NCBI RefSeq assembly: GCF_015223195.1
Contig: NZ_JADFUA010000011.1
Coordinates: forward strand, 1 to 64,000
From: Chitinilyticum piscinae
GTDB lineage: Bacteria > Pseudomonadota > Gammaproteobacteria > Burkholderiales > Chitinibacteraceae
Direction: 5' to 3'
DNA: 64,000 nt
Positions within the stretch are counted from its first letter, which is position 1. Each line of letters begins with the position of its first letter. Of this stretch, positions 1 through 8,333 are shown piece after piece. The position numbers and the translations under genes were made by a program. The notes under the pieces are model-generated. The model did not search any database and was not told the DNA's origin. It saw nothing but the letters and a program-made list of their open reading frames with translations.

Positions 1-80
1 CCATCCCGAACAGGACGGTGAAACGCCTCAGCGCCGATGATAGTGCAGATTGCCTGTGTGAAAGTAGGACATCGCCAGAC
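1..80 (+). rRNA. rrf: 5S ribosomal RNA, 3' part (5' end outside window)
   Basis: The first bases read as the conserved middle and 3' end of bacterial 5S rRNA: the CCATCCCGAAC loop, then GTGAAACG, GCGCCGATGATAGTG, and the closing GAAAGTAGG...CGCCAGAC. The gene starts before the window, so about a third is missing. A strong terminator follows within about 12 bases, so this is the end of an rRNA operon. The exact 3' end is judged by family pattern and could be off by a few bases. Confidence 0.93.
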
Positions 81-91
81 TCCCCAAAGAG

Positions 92-123
92 AAAGCCCCG
101 ATCAGCAATGGTCGGGGCTTTTG
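92..123 (+). terminator. Intrinsic terminator of the rRNA operon
   Basis: A perfect 10-bp stem (AAAGCCCCGA at 92-101 with TCGGGGCTTT at 112-121) and a 10-base loop end in a T-rich tract just after the 5S gene. Confidence 0.9.
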
Positions 124-203
124 CTTTGTGAATCACAACGGCGGCAAAGTTAGTCTGTTCCAATATGTAGAAAATGCACTGATTATCCTAATGGAGTATT
201 TCC

Positions 204-1118
204 ATGGAAGAGAGTGCATACGCGCTCGCAGCACGTAGCTGGTTTGCTGAATTCAGTGCCCGCGACATCACAGACCTGAAAGAAATTGCCGGCTACTATG
301 GTCATGTGGTTCTGATCCAGGCCGCGGACGCTTCTTGCGCGGTTAAGTTTGCATTCCAGAAAGGCCGAGTGGCAAGGGAAGTGCGCGCACTGGATCGTCT
401 TCGCCCATTCAGTTTGCTACCGTTGCCAAAGGCTCTGGCTACAGATGCACTTGTGCTGGGAAAGGAAGAGATGGAGATGCTGGCTCTGAGTTTTCTTCCC
501 GGCTGTGCTCCGTGGGATATCCAGCCTGATGAAGAGCAGGTTAAGGCTTTGGCCGGCACATTCACGGCATGCATGCTGAACTTGCATGGACACAGTCATC
601 CCGATGGCTATGAGCTGCCAGATGGGGCATTCAGTTCGTCGCTGGTTACAGCGTTTACGTCCTGGAATATCCGTCTGTACTGCTATTCGCAGTCGGAAAA
701 TTCCCCATTCAGTCCGGCCCTACGTACGGCACTGCGCCTGCTGTGGGACAAACGCGATGAAATATTGGCGCCTATTGATAGTGACCCTTCATCGCTGGTG
801 CACGATGATCCACACGCCGGCAATTTCCTGTTTGCTCCTGATACCTGTCAGCCAGTTGCGATGCTTGACCCTTGTGATGTGGCTTACCGGCATCGGGAGC
901 AGGATCTGTTTCATTTTGCGGATGTGCGCCCGGAGTGGGGGCTGTTGGAGTGCTACGCAGATGCCTACCTTCTGCGTGATGGCTTTGCGCAGCGACGTTG
1001 GTTTTTTTCGATTTGGGATGACGTGAAGCACAGCCTGAATCGCGGCTGGTACGATGAAGCGTGGTTTATGGCGAAGTTTGCGCGACTAGCTGAATGCGGG
1101 ATCAGACTAGGCATCTGA
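204..1118 (+). CDS. Aminoglycoside phosphotransferase/choline kinase-like kinase
   Basis: A 304-residue protein with the small-molecule kinase fold. The catalytic loop is VHDDPHAGNFLF (about residues 198-209, the HxDxxxxN Brenner pattern) and the metal-binding segment is MLDPCDVAYRHREQDL (about 218-233, DxD-like). A candidate ATP-binding lysine sits in CAVKFAF near residue 49. The family phosphorylates hydroxyls on aminoglycosides, choline, homoserine or sugars, and the substrate cannot be read from sequence. The gene stands alone: an rRNA terminator lies upstream, and the convergent gltL gene ends 15 bases downstream with no clear hairpin between. It is unlike the amgK product elsewhere in this window in length and motif context. 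Function beyond 'kinase-like' is not claimed. Confidence 0.8.
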   Translation: MEESAYALAARSWFAEFSARDITDLKEIAGYYGHVVLIQAADASCAVKFAFQKGRVAREVRALDRLRPFSLLPLPKALATDALVLGKEEMEMLALSFLPGCAPWDIQPDEEQVKALAGTFTACMLNLHGHSHPDGYELPDGAFSSSLVTAFTSWNIRLYCYSQSENSPFSPALRTALRLLWDKRDEILAPIDSDPSSLVHDDPHAGNFLFAPDTCQPVAMLDPCDVAYRHREQDLFHFADVRPEWGLLECYADAYLLRDGFAQRRWFFSIWDDVKHSLNRGWYDEAWFMAKFARLAECGIRLGI

Positions 1119-1133
1119 TCCTCGCAGGCATGT

Positions 1134-1862
1134 TCAGTGTTGCAGTATTTTGGAAAGAAATTGCTGCGCCCGTTCGGAACGTGGAGAACCGAAGAACTCA
1201 TCCTTGGCGGCATCTTCCACGATCTGGCCGTGATCCATGAAAATAACCCGGTGTGCTACGCGGCGGGCGAATCCCATCTCGTGCGTCACGCACATCATGG
1301 TCATACCCTCGGCAGCCAATTGCGTCATTACATCGAGCACTTCGTTAATCATTTCCGGATCTAGCGCCGAAGTCGGCTCGTCAAACAGCATGGCAATCGG
1401 ATCCATTGCCAATGCCCGTGCGATGGCAACCCGTTGTTGTTGCCCACCTGATAATTGCCCCGGAAATTTCTCAGCGTGGGCCTTCAGACCGACGCGGTCG
1501 AGCAGTTGCAAGCCCTTGTTGTGAGCTTCCTCGTGATTACGCCCTAGCACTTTCATTTGGGCGAGACAGAGATTTTCGGTGATCGAAAGGTGAGGAAAGA
1601 GTTCAAAATGCTGGAATACCATCCCGACACGCGAGCGAAGTTTCGGCAGATTGGTTTTCGGGGCTCCCACCGAAGTGCCGTCGACAAGAATCGTTCCGGA
1701 CTGGAAGGGCTCCAGTCCGTTTACACATTTGATCAGGGTCGATTTGCCCGAGCCGGACGGGCCACAAACCACCACGACTTCACCCTTGTTGATCCGGGTG
1801 CTGCAATCGGTAAGCACTTGGAACTGGCCATACCATTTGCTGACGTTGTTGATATCAATCAT
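1134..1862 (-). CDS. gltL: Glutamate/aspartate-type ABC transporter ATPase
   Basis: A 242-residue polar amino acid importer ATPase, the usual length for GltL/GlnQ. Visible motifs are Walker [10 protein letters not shown] (residues 34-42), Q-loop VFQHFELFPH (about 82-91), signature [15 protein letters not shown], Walker [14 protein letters not shown] and switch histidine VTHEMGFAR. It is the last gene of gltI-gltJ-gltK-gltL, 18 bases after gltK, and would drive uptake at the cytoplasmic face. Glutamate/aspartate is inferred from operon order and binding-protein type; other polar amino acids are possible. Confidence 0.9.
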   Translation of the reverse strand: MIDINNVSKWYGQFQVLTDCSTRINKGEVVVVCGPSGSGKSTLIKCVNGLEPFQSGTILVDGTSVGAPKTNLPKLRSRVGMVFQHFELFPHLSITENLCLAQMKVLGRNHEEAHNKGLQLLDRVGLKAHAEKFPGQLSGGQQQRVAIARALAMDPIAMLFDEPTSALDPEMINEVLDVMTQLAAEGMTMMCVTHEMGFARRVAHRVIFMDHGQIVEDAAKDEFFGSPRSERAQQFLSKILQH

Positions 1863-1880
1863 GCGGGAGAGTCCTTGAAA

Positions 1881-2534
1881 TCAGCGGATGACCGCGATGC
1901 GCTTGTGCAGGCGCTTGAGCATCAGTGAAACGGGGAAGCAGACACAGAAATAGGCCAGTGCTGCAAAGGTATACATTTCGGTCATCGCACTATTATTGCT
2001 GGCCACGACGACATTGCTACCCATGAAATCCTTGATGCCGATGATGGTGACTAGCGAGGTGTCCTGGAACAGCACCACGGTCTGCGTCAGCAGTACCGGC
2101 AGCATGTTGCGGAAAGCCTGCGGCAGCAAAATGTAGCGCATGGTCTGCGGATAGGTAAGCCCCAGGGCGTAGGCAGCGGACACCTGTCCTCGGGAGATCG
2201 ACTGGATGCCGGCACGGATGATTTCGCTGTAATACGCAGCCTCGAATAGGGTAAAAGTAATGAAAACCGACTTATCCGGACCGATCTGAAAGCCGAAATA
2301 GGGGATCAGGAAGTAGAACCAGAAGATCACCAGTACCAGCGGCACCGACCGGAACAAGTTCACGTAGAAGGCGGCAAACAGGGATAGAGGTTTGAATGAA
2401 GAAAGCCGTGCCAGTGCCAGCAGGCAGCCGATGACAATGCCACCCAGCATGGCTGTACCGGTTAATTTCAGCGAATAGAGCATGCCCTCGACGAGCAGCT
2501 CGCGGTTGTCCGCAATAAGTTGCCAGTCGATCAT
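1881..2534 (-). CDS. gltK: Amino acid ABC transporter permease, GltK type
   Basis: A 217-residue inner-membrane permease of the HisM/GlnP family. About five membrane segments are visible, with the conserved EAA loop EAAYYSEIIRAGIQSISRGQVSAAYALGL near residues 96-124, which couples to the ATPase. It directly abuts gltJ (the gltJ stop codon ends one base before this start codon), so the two are translationally linked. It pairs with GltJ as the heterodimeric channel. Confidence 0.9.
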   Translation of the reverse strand: MIDWQLIADNRELLVEGMLYSLKLTGTAMLGGIVIGCLLALARLSSFKPLSLFAAFYVNLFRSVPLVLVIFWFYFLIPYFGFQIGPDKSVFITFTLFEAAYYSEIIRAGIQSISRGQVSAAYALGLTYPQTMRYILLPQAFRNMLPVLLTQTVVLFQDTSLVTIIGIKDFMGSNVVVASNNSAMTEMYTFAALAYFCVCFPVSLMLKRLHKRIAVIR

Positions 2535-3272
2535 TTAGCGGCCTCCTCCGATCATGCCGGGAACGCGGGCTTTCTTTTCCAGCCAGGCCATCCCGCGGTT
2601 CACCGCGAAGGCAAGTGTCATGTATATGGTCGTTACTGCAGCGATGCTGACAATTACTTCATTCGAGTATTCGACCATTTGCTTCATTTGAAAGGTCAGT
2701 TCTGTCAGACCGATTGCAAGAGCTGCTGCAGAATTTTTGAAAATGTTCATGAATTCGCTGGTCAGCGGCGGAATGACGACCCGGAAGGCCTGCGGCAGGA
2801 TGACCAGTCGATAGGTTTGTGGCAGGGAAAACCCCAGTGCCAGTGCGGCATTTTTCTGTCCACGCGGCAGCGACAAAATCCCTGACTTAACCTGCTCCGC
2901 CACACGGGCCGCGGTGAACCAGCCAAGGCCTAGCGCCGCGGTAATGAACTCCGGATACGGCATGTCCTGTTTCATCCAGCGGCCGATTTCCTGAGGTACT
3001 ACCTCCGGCCAGACGAAGAACCAGAAAAACAACTGAACCAGTAGCGGGATATTGCGGAAGACCTCGACATAAATGTCGCCTAGCAGCGCCAATGGCCGGT
3101 AGGGCAGGGTGCGCAGCACCCCTACTATGCTGCCAACCAGCAGAGCAATTACCCAGCCGGTTAGTGCAGTGGCAAGCGTCCACTGCAGACCGGTTGCCAG
3201 CAGAGTCCAGTAAGGCCCGTCGCCGGTCGCAGATTCTTCCAGCAAGATGCCCCAGTTCAGATTCAACGTCAT
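2535..3272 (-). CDS. gltJ: Amino acid ABC transporter permease, GltJ type
   Basis: A 245-residue permease, slightly longer than its partner as is typical for GltJ. The N-terminal section (WTLLATGLQWTLATALTGW) starts the membrane domain, and the EAA-type loop is AARVAEQVKSGILSLPRGQKNAALALG, about residues 120-146. It lies 60 bases after gltI, a gap filled by a strong hairpin that probably sets a lower level of permease than of binding protein. Confidence 0.9.
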   Translation of the reverse strand: MTLNLNWGILLEESATGDGPYWTLLATGLQWTLATALTGWVIALLVGSIVGVLRTLPYRPLALLGDIYVEVFRNIPLLVQLFFWFFVWPEVVPQEIGRWMKQDMPYPEFITAALGLGWFTAARVAEQVKSGILSLPRGQKNAALALGFSLPQTYRLVILPQAFRVVIPPLTSEFMNIFKNSAAALAIGLTELTFQMKQMVEYSNEVIVSIAAVTTIYMTLAFAVNRGMAWLEKKARVPGMIGGGR

Positions 3273-3284
3273 GCGTGCCTCATA

Positions 3285-3313
3285 TGATTACGGGGGTATC
3301 CCCCCCGTAATCA
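3285..3313 (-). promoter_or_regulatory. Intergenic hairpin between gltI and gltJ
   Basis: A perfect 12-bp stem (TGATTACGGGGG at 3285-3296 with its complement at 3302-3313) with a 5-base loop lies between the binding-protein gene and the permeases. No T-run follows in the direction of transcription, so it is better read as an mRNA-stabilising or attenuating hairpin than as a full terminator. Such hairpins are common after binding-protein genes in importer operons. Confidence 0.7.
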
Positions 3314-3332
3314 GGTGTGTTGCTGCCTTGCT

Positions 3333-4217
3333 TCAGATGCCCTTGTCGCTGGGGTTCTTCAGCAGTTCTTTCATCTTGTCGGACATCGGCATGTTCAAGT
3401 TAACGCCCTTGGGTTGGATCGGCGACATAAACCACTTGGCGTAAATCTTTTCCATTTCCGGGGATTTGTAGACTGCGGTCAGGGTGCTGTCGACCAGCTT
3501 CTTGAATTGCGGATCATCCTTGCGCAGCATGATGCCGTAGGGTTCCCCCGAGAGTACTTCACCGGCAATCATGAAGTCTTTCGGGTTCTTGCTGGCGGCA
3601 ATCTTGGCCGCGAGTAGAGTGTCATCCATGACAAAGGCCGCTGCGCGATCCGTTTCCAGCATCAGGAAGGACTCATCGTGGTCTTTGCCGTACAGATTCT
3701 TCACGTCAATGCTTTTGCCTTTTTCGTGCATCTTGATATAGCGATCCGAGGTGGTGCCGGTGGTCGTAACCACTGGTTTGCCATTCAGGTCGGCAACACT
3801 CTTGATGCCCGAATTGGCTTTTACTGCCATCCGTACATTCACCCAGAACATGTTTACCCCAAAGGCAACCTGTTTCTGCCGCTCCATGCTGTTGGTCGTC
3901 GAGCCACATTCCAGATCAATGGTGCCGTTCTGCATCAGCGGAATTCGCGTCTGCGAGGTTACCGGCTGGTAGACCACGTCCAGGGTCTTCAGCTTCAGTT
4001 CTTTTTGTACCTGATCAACGATCTTGTTGCACAGGTCCACGGAATAGCCGACGTACTGCTTGTTGCCGAGCAAGTAGGAGAAGGGTTGTGAGGCATCACG
4101 TACCCCGACGACGATGCGGCCAGTATCTTTCACTTTTTTCAGGGTGCCAGTTAGCTCTTCGGCCTGGGCGCCGGCGCTCAGCGCAATGGCCATCGCAAGG
4201 GGGAGCAGTTTCTTCAT
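3333..4217 (-). CDS. gltI: Periplasmic glutamate/aspartate-binding protein
   Basis: A 294-residue family 3 solute-binding protein. The chosen ATG gives a clear signal peptide (MKKLLPLAMAIALSAGAQA, cleavage before EELTG); an upstream in-frame start would put 37 unrelated residues before it. The mature part carries family landmarks: GVRDASQPFSYL, VGYSVDLCNKIVDQV, DLECGSTTNS and a C-terminal MEKIYAKWF. It delivers the amino acid to GltJK. As first gene of the operon it should be the most abundant product. A 13-bp terminator for the upstream ATPase gene separates the two, so gltI has its own promoter in the roughly 110 bases before it. Confidence 0.9.
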   Translation of the reverse strand: MKKLLPLAMAIALSAGAQAEELTGTLKKVKDTGRIVVGVRDASQPFSYLLGNKQYVGYSVDLCNKIVDQVQKELKLKTLDVVYQPVTSQTRIPLMQNGTIDLECGSTTNSMERQKQVAFGVNMFWVNVRMAVKANSGIKSVADLNGKPVVTTTGTTSDRYIKMHEKGKSIDVKNLYGKDHDESFLMLETDRAAAFVMDDTLLAAKIAASKNPKDFMIAGEVLSGEPYGIMLRKDDPQFKKLVDSTLTAVYKSPEMEKIYAKWFMSPIQPKGVNLNMPMSDKMKELLKNPSDKGI

Positions 4218-4325
4218 GGTGTTGCGTCTCCGTACAGGTCGGTCGATACGCCCATGAGTATAGACAAGCGAGGCCGTGGTCGCCTTTGGGGAAATGCCGT
4301 AGTCAGCACAGATCCAGCGGTGTTG

Positions 4326-4361
4326 CATGAAAAAGCCGCAGGGTATTGCCCTGCGGCTTTT
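4326..4361 (-). terminator. Terminator of the upstream ATPase gene
   Basis: A 13-bp perfect stem (4331-4343 with 4349-4361), 5-base loop, followed on the minus strand by a run of five T. It lies after the stop of the second ABC ATPase gene and before gltI, so that gene is transcribed apart from gltIJKL. Confidence 0.88.
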
Positions 4362-4390
4362 GATTACTGGGGTGTTCAGCTTAATACCTG

Positions 4391-5152
4391 CTACTGGTGC
4401 ATGGGAGCCAGAATCTGGCGCAGGAACTGCTTGGCGCGATCAGTCTGCGGATCGGTGAAGAACTGCTCTGGTTTGGCGTCTTCCAGAATAACGCCCTGAT
4501 CCAGGAACACCACGCGGTCGGCCACTTCCCGCGCAAACCCCATTTCATGGGTGACCACCATCATGGTCATGCCAGATTCCGCCAGTTGCTTCATGACGGC
4601 CAGTACTTCGCCGATCATTTCCGGATCAAGCGCCGAGGTTGGCTCGTCAAACAGCATCACTTGCGGATTCATGGCCAGTCCGCGTGCAATGGCCACGCGC
4701 TGCTGCTGACCGCCCGACAGATTGGCCGGGTAGGCATCTTTCTTGTTGGCGAGGCCGACGCGTTCAAGCAACTCCATTGCGGTGCGTTCGGCCAGATCTT
4801 TGGGGATCTTCTTGACCTGGATCGGCGCCAGCGTGATGTTGTCCAGTACCGAGAGGTGCGGGTAGAGGTTGAAATGCTGGAAAACGAAGCCGACTTCTTC
4901 GCGCAGTTTGTTGATATTGGTGCGCGGATCATTGGCTCGGATTCCGTCAACCCAGATTTCGCCGTTATTAATGGGTTCAAGCTGGTTGATAGTGCGGATC
5001 AGGGTTGATTTGCCGGAGCCGGACGGGCCACAGACGACGACAACCTCGCCCTGACGCACTTCCAGATTGATGTTCTTGAGCACGTGATGATCACGGCCAT
5101 ACCATTTGTTGACGTTGACGAAGCGGATCATCGGGCTGGCATCGGTATTCAT
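4391..5152 (-). CDS. Second amino acid ABC transporter ATPase (GlnQ/GltL-like)
   Basis: A 253-residue ATPase of the same family as the gltL product, with Walker [11 protein letters not shown]-loop [10 protein letters not shown], signature [15 protein letters not shown], Walker [14 protein letters not shown] and H-loop VTHEMGFAR all intact. Near-identical motif spacing suggests a duplication. It sits directly upstream of gltI yet ends in its own terminator and has no permease of its own nearby. It may serve as an alternative ATPase for GltJK or energise a permease encoded elsewhere. A start seven codons later ([12 protein letters not shown]) is equally possible. Confidence 0.85.
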   Translation of the reverse strand: MNTDASPMIRFVNVNKWYGRDHHVLKNINLEVRQGEVVVVCGPSGSGKSTLIRTINQLEPINNGEIWVDGIRANDPRTNINKLREEVGFVFQHFNLYPHLSVLDNITLAPIQVKKIPKDLAERTAMELLERVGLANKKDAYPANLSGGQQQRVAIARGLAMNPQVMLFDEPTSALDPEMIGEVLAVMKQLAESGMTMMVVTHEMGFAREVADRVVFLDQGVILEDAKPEQFFTDPQTDRAKQFLRQILAPMHQ

Positions 5153-5204
5153 ATAGGATCCGGATTGTAAAGGGAAAATCGGCGGCCCAGACTCAGGGTT
5201 ATCC

Positions 5205-6023
5205 CTAGCTGCCTCGAGCAGTTAGCCGATTCGGATGCTGGTCCGCCAGCCAGTTGGCAAGCGATACGTACTCGGCCACGCCGAGGTTTTCCGGCCGGTC
5301 CCCTGGATTCAGGCCTAAGGCTTCAAGTTCTTCGGCTGTGGCAATACCTTTCAGATTATTGCGCAGGGTTTTGCGGCGCTGGGCAAAGGCAGCGATCACC
5401 AGCTCCTCGAAAAGCCCATAGTCGTGAGCTGGATGCGGCAGGGTTTCCCACGGCACCATGCGGACAACGGCTGAGTCGACCTTGGGCGGCGGGTAAAACG
5501 ATTCCGGTGGAACATCGATGATGTGATCCATCAGGTAGCGGTACTGCAGCATGATTGAAAGCCGGCCGTAATCGCTGGTCGATGGTGGTGCGACCATGCG
5601 ATCGACCACCTCTTTTTGCAGCATGAAGTGCATGTCGTGGATTACATCGCCAAAGCTGGCCAGATGGAAAAGCAGCGGCGTCGAGATGTTATATGGCAGG
5701 TTACCAACCAGCTTGACCTTGCCACCAGGCTTGAGCTGGCGTGCAAGGGTGCCGAAATCGAATTCCAGAGCATCGGCATTGTGAATGACCAGGCGGTCTG
5801 CCGGGAAGCGCTGCTGCAAATGGCTGACAATATCGCGGTCAATTTCGACCACGTGCAGTTGCGGCACACGTGCCAGCAGCGGCTCGGTCAGCGCAGCAAG
5901 ACCTGGGCCGATTTCGATGATGACGTCACCACTTTGTGGGTCGGTGGCATTGATGATGTCGGCGATGACGCCCTGGTCCTGAAGGAAGTTCTGGCCGAAG
6001 CGCTTGCGGGGTATATGGCTCAT
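5205..6023 (-). CDS. rsmA: 16S rRNA dimethyladenosine transferase (m6,6A1518/A1519)
   Basis: A 272-residue KsgA/RsmA. It opens with the family signature [12 protein letters not shown], has SAM motif [18 protein letters not shown] (about residues 35-51), motif II VVEIDRD and the catalytic motif [13 protein letters not shown] (about 111-121). The C-terminal helical domain includes [12 protein letters not shown]. It dimethylates two adjacent adenines near the 3' end of 16S rRNA in late 30S assembly. It lies 9 bases after pdxA; a shared surA-pdxA-ksgA transcript is usual in proteobacteria. Historic name ksgA. Confidence 0.97.
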   Translation of the reverse strand: MSHIPRKRFGQNFLQDQGVIADIINATDPQSGDVIIEIGPGLAALTEPLLARVPQLHVVEIDRDIVSHLQQRFPADRLVIHNADALEFDFGTLARQLKPGGKVKLVGNLPYNISTPLLFHLASFGDVIHDMHFMLQKEVVDRMVAPPSTSDYGRLSIMLQYRYLMDHIIDVPPESFYPPPKVDSAVVRMVPWETLPHPAHDYGLFEELVIAAFAQRRKTLRNNLKGIATAEELEALGLNPGDRPENLGVAEYVSLANWLADQHPNRLTARGS

Positions 6024-6032
6024 GGAAACAGC

Positions 6033-7052
6033 TTAATGGTTGAGGCGGGCTTGCTTGTTGCGCGCCAGACGGGCGGCAAGGCGTGTCGCGGTATAGAGGC
6101 TGCCTGGATCGGCTAGGCCGCGACCGGCCAAGTCCAGCGCCGTACCGTGGTCGACCGAGGTGCGGATGAAGGGCAGTCCCAGTGTGATATTCACCCCCTG
6201 GCCGAAGGTGGCATGTTTGAGCACCGGCAGGCCCTGGTCATGGTACATCGCCAGTACGGCATCGCCGCGCGCGAGGACCGGCGGGTTGAACAGCGTATCG
6301 GCCGGTAGCGGTCCGATCAGGTTCATGCCTTGGGCTCGCAACTGTTCGAGCACAGGAATGATCACCTCAATTTCTTCGTGTCCCATATGGCCGGATTCGC
6401 CGGCATGAGGATTTAGACCGGCGACGAGAATGCGAGGCTCAGCGATGCCGAACTTGGTGCGCAAATCGGCATGCAGGATCTCCAGCGTGCGGGTAAGTTG
6501 CGCCGCAGTGATGGCGGCCGGTACCTCTTTAAGGGGCAGGTGGGTCGTTGCCAGCGCCACACGCAAGGACATGCCATTGCTCATGTCACCGGCGAGCATC
6601 ATGACCACTTCAGGGGTATTGCTCTGCTCGGCAAGGTATTCGGTATGCCCGCTGAAATAGGTGGTCGGGTTTGCCTCGTTGATCACGCTTTTCTGGATGG
6701 GGGCGGTGACCATTGCGGCAAAGTCACCTTTCAGGCAGCCGTGGATCGCGACATCCAGCGTCGCCAGTACATAGCCGGCGTTCGCAGTGGAGAGTATGCC
6801 CGGTGCGACTGTGGCACCCAGAGGAAGATCGAGCAGGCTCACCGGTGCCGAGGTCCCTGGTGCGTAATCCGGGAACTCCGCACTCAAGCCAATGGCTGCT
6901 GCACGCTCTGCAAGCAATGCGCGGGAGCCGATCAGCACCAGCGGATGCTCATGATGAATCTTGCTGTGAGCCAGCTGAATGCTGATTTCGGGGCCGATAC
7001 CTGCCGGCTCGCCGGTAGTAATGGCCAGCGGAGCCGGGCGGTTTGGCATCAT
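6033..7052 (-). CDS. pdxA: 4-hydroxythreonine-4-phosphate dehydrogenase
   Basis: A 339-residue PdxA of pyridoxal 5'-phosphate synthesis; it oxidises 4-phosphohydroxy-L-threonine with NAD. Landmarks are the N-terminal [15 protein letters not shown], the substrate segment [10 protein letters not shown], the metal-binding HAGESGHMG region and [11 protein letters not shown] near the C terminus. Its start overlaps the surA stop by four bases (ATGA), so it is translationally coupled to surA. Confidence 0.96.
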   Translation of the reverse strand: MMPNRPAPLAITTGEPAGIGPEISIQLAHSKIHHEHPLVLIGSRALLAERAAAIGLSAEFPDYAPGTSAPVSLLDLPLGATVAPGILSTANAGYVLATLDVAIHGCLKGDFAAMVTAPIQKSVINEANPTTYFSGHTEYLAEQSNTPEVVMMLAGDMSNGMSLRVALATTHLPLKEVPAAITAAQLTRTLEILHADLRTKFGIAEPRILVAGLNPHAGESGHMGHEEIEVIIPVLEQLRAQGMNLIGPLPADTLFNPPVLARGDAVLAMYHDQGLPVLKHATFGQGVNITLGLPFIRTSVDHGTALDLAGRGLADPGSLYTATRLAARLARNKQARLNH

Positions 7053-8329
7053 TCGTCTTTCAGTTTGTATACCACGTAGGCGCGGTCACGCAGCTGGCGC
7101 AGCCAGTCTTCGTACTGTTCCTCGGCCTTGCGCTGGCGGATTTCCATGCGAAGTTTGGCGCGCTCACGATCCTTGGTGATGTCCTGGTCGCGGCGCTCTT
7201 CGACCAGAATCAGATGCAGGCCGAATGGCGAGCGCACCGGCTTGCTAAGTTCACCGATGGCGAGCGCATTCATTGCTTCTTCGAACTGCGGAACGGTTTC
7301 ACCTGGGCTGATCCAGCCAAGATCACCCCCCTTGCTTGCGCTGCCGTCTTCCGAATAGATCTTGGCGAGCTCGGTAAACTTTTCGCCCTGCTGGATGCGG
7401 GTACGCAGCTGGGTCAGTTTGCGCAGGGCATCGTTTTCCGACACCAGCTCATTCGGTCGAATCAGAATATGGCGCACATGGGTCTGCTTGACGACCACCT
7501 TTTCACTCTGAGTGCGCTTTTCATTGAGCTTGAAAACGTGAAAGCCGCCCGGTGTACGCACCACATCGGTGATGCCACCGCTTTCTGTCTGGTTTAGCAG
7601 GTTGACGAACGGAGCAGGCAACGAGGCAGAAGAGCGCCAGCCCAGATTACCGGCCTTGGCCATTTCGCCGCTGGCGCTGTAGGTTGCAGCGACCGTTGCA
7701 AAGTCTCGGCCTGCCAGCAGGTCTTTGCGGGCATCGTTGATTTTTACCCGTGCAGCTTGAATTTGTTCCGGGCTGGCATTATCGGGAACCGGGACGTAGA
7801 TCTGCGAGAGATTGAATTCGACCGGCGCTTTGTCCGCTGCGAGCTTCAGGTAGTCATCCAGTTCGGCATCAGACACCTGAACCTGGCTATCGACTTCCTT
7901 TTCACGCAGTCGCCCCAGTAGCATTTGCTGGCGCACGGACTCACGGAACTGTTTCCAGTCCAGACCGCTGGCTTCAACCCGGCTGCGGAATTCGGCAAGC
8001 GAGGCATTGTTTTGTGCCGCAAGCCGGTTCAGGCCATTTTCCAGAAACGCGTCATCGATGCGCAGGCCGATAGTCTGGGCCCGCTGCAGTTGCACCTGCT
8101 CCAGAATCAGGTTTTCCAGTACCCGCTCTTGAAGCATGGCAGCTGGAGGCAGTTCTGCATTCTTCTGCTTCAGGCTGGCGCGGATTTCGTCGATGCGCTG
8201 ATCCAGCTCCTGCTGGGTGATGGCGTTGCGGTTCACAACAGCGACAACACGATCCACGGTGGCGATGGCAGCCTGGCTGAAAGGACTGCACAGCACTGCG
8301 GCCAGCAACAGTGGGGTAAACGGCTTCAT
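7049..8329 (-). CDS. surA: Periplasmic chaperone and peptidyl-prolyl isomerase SurA
   Basis: A 426-residue periplasmic protein. The chosen ATG gives signal peptide [20 protein letters not shown]; a longer frame upstream would overlap lptD. The chaperone core [22 protein letters not shown] is followed by two parvulin domains (about residues 165-280 and 285-385), the second with the better preserved HVRHILI...[10 protein letters not shown]. SurA folds outer-membrane beta barrels, and its neighbour lptD encodes one of its best-known clients. The stop of lptD lies four bases before this start. Confidence 0.95.
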   Translation of the reverse strand: MKPFTPLLLAAVLCSPFSQAAIATVDRVVAVVNRNAITQQELDQRIDEIRASLKQKNAELPPAAMLQERVLENLILEQVQLQRAQTIGLRIDDAFLENGLNRLAAQNNASLAEFRSRVEASGLDWKQFRESVRQQMLLGRLREKEVDSQVQVSDAELDDYLKLAADKAPVEFNLSQIYVPVPDNASPEQIQAARVKINDARKDLLAGRDFATVAATYSASGEMAKAGNLGWRSSASLPAPFVNLLNQTESGGITDVVRTPGGFHVFKLNEKRTQSEKVVVKQTHVRHILIRPNELVSENDALRKLTQLRTRIQQGEKFTELAKIYSEDGSASKGGDLGWISPGETVPQFEEAMNALAIGELSKPVRSPFGLHLILVEERRDQDITKDRERAKLRMEIRQRKAEEQYEDWLRQLRDRAYVVYKLKDE

Positions 8330-8333
8330 GTAC

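Noticed and set aside
3285-3313. The gltI-gltJ hairpin as a full terminator
   Set aside because: No T run follows the stem and the downstream permease genes have no other evident promoter.
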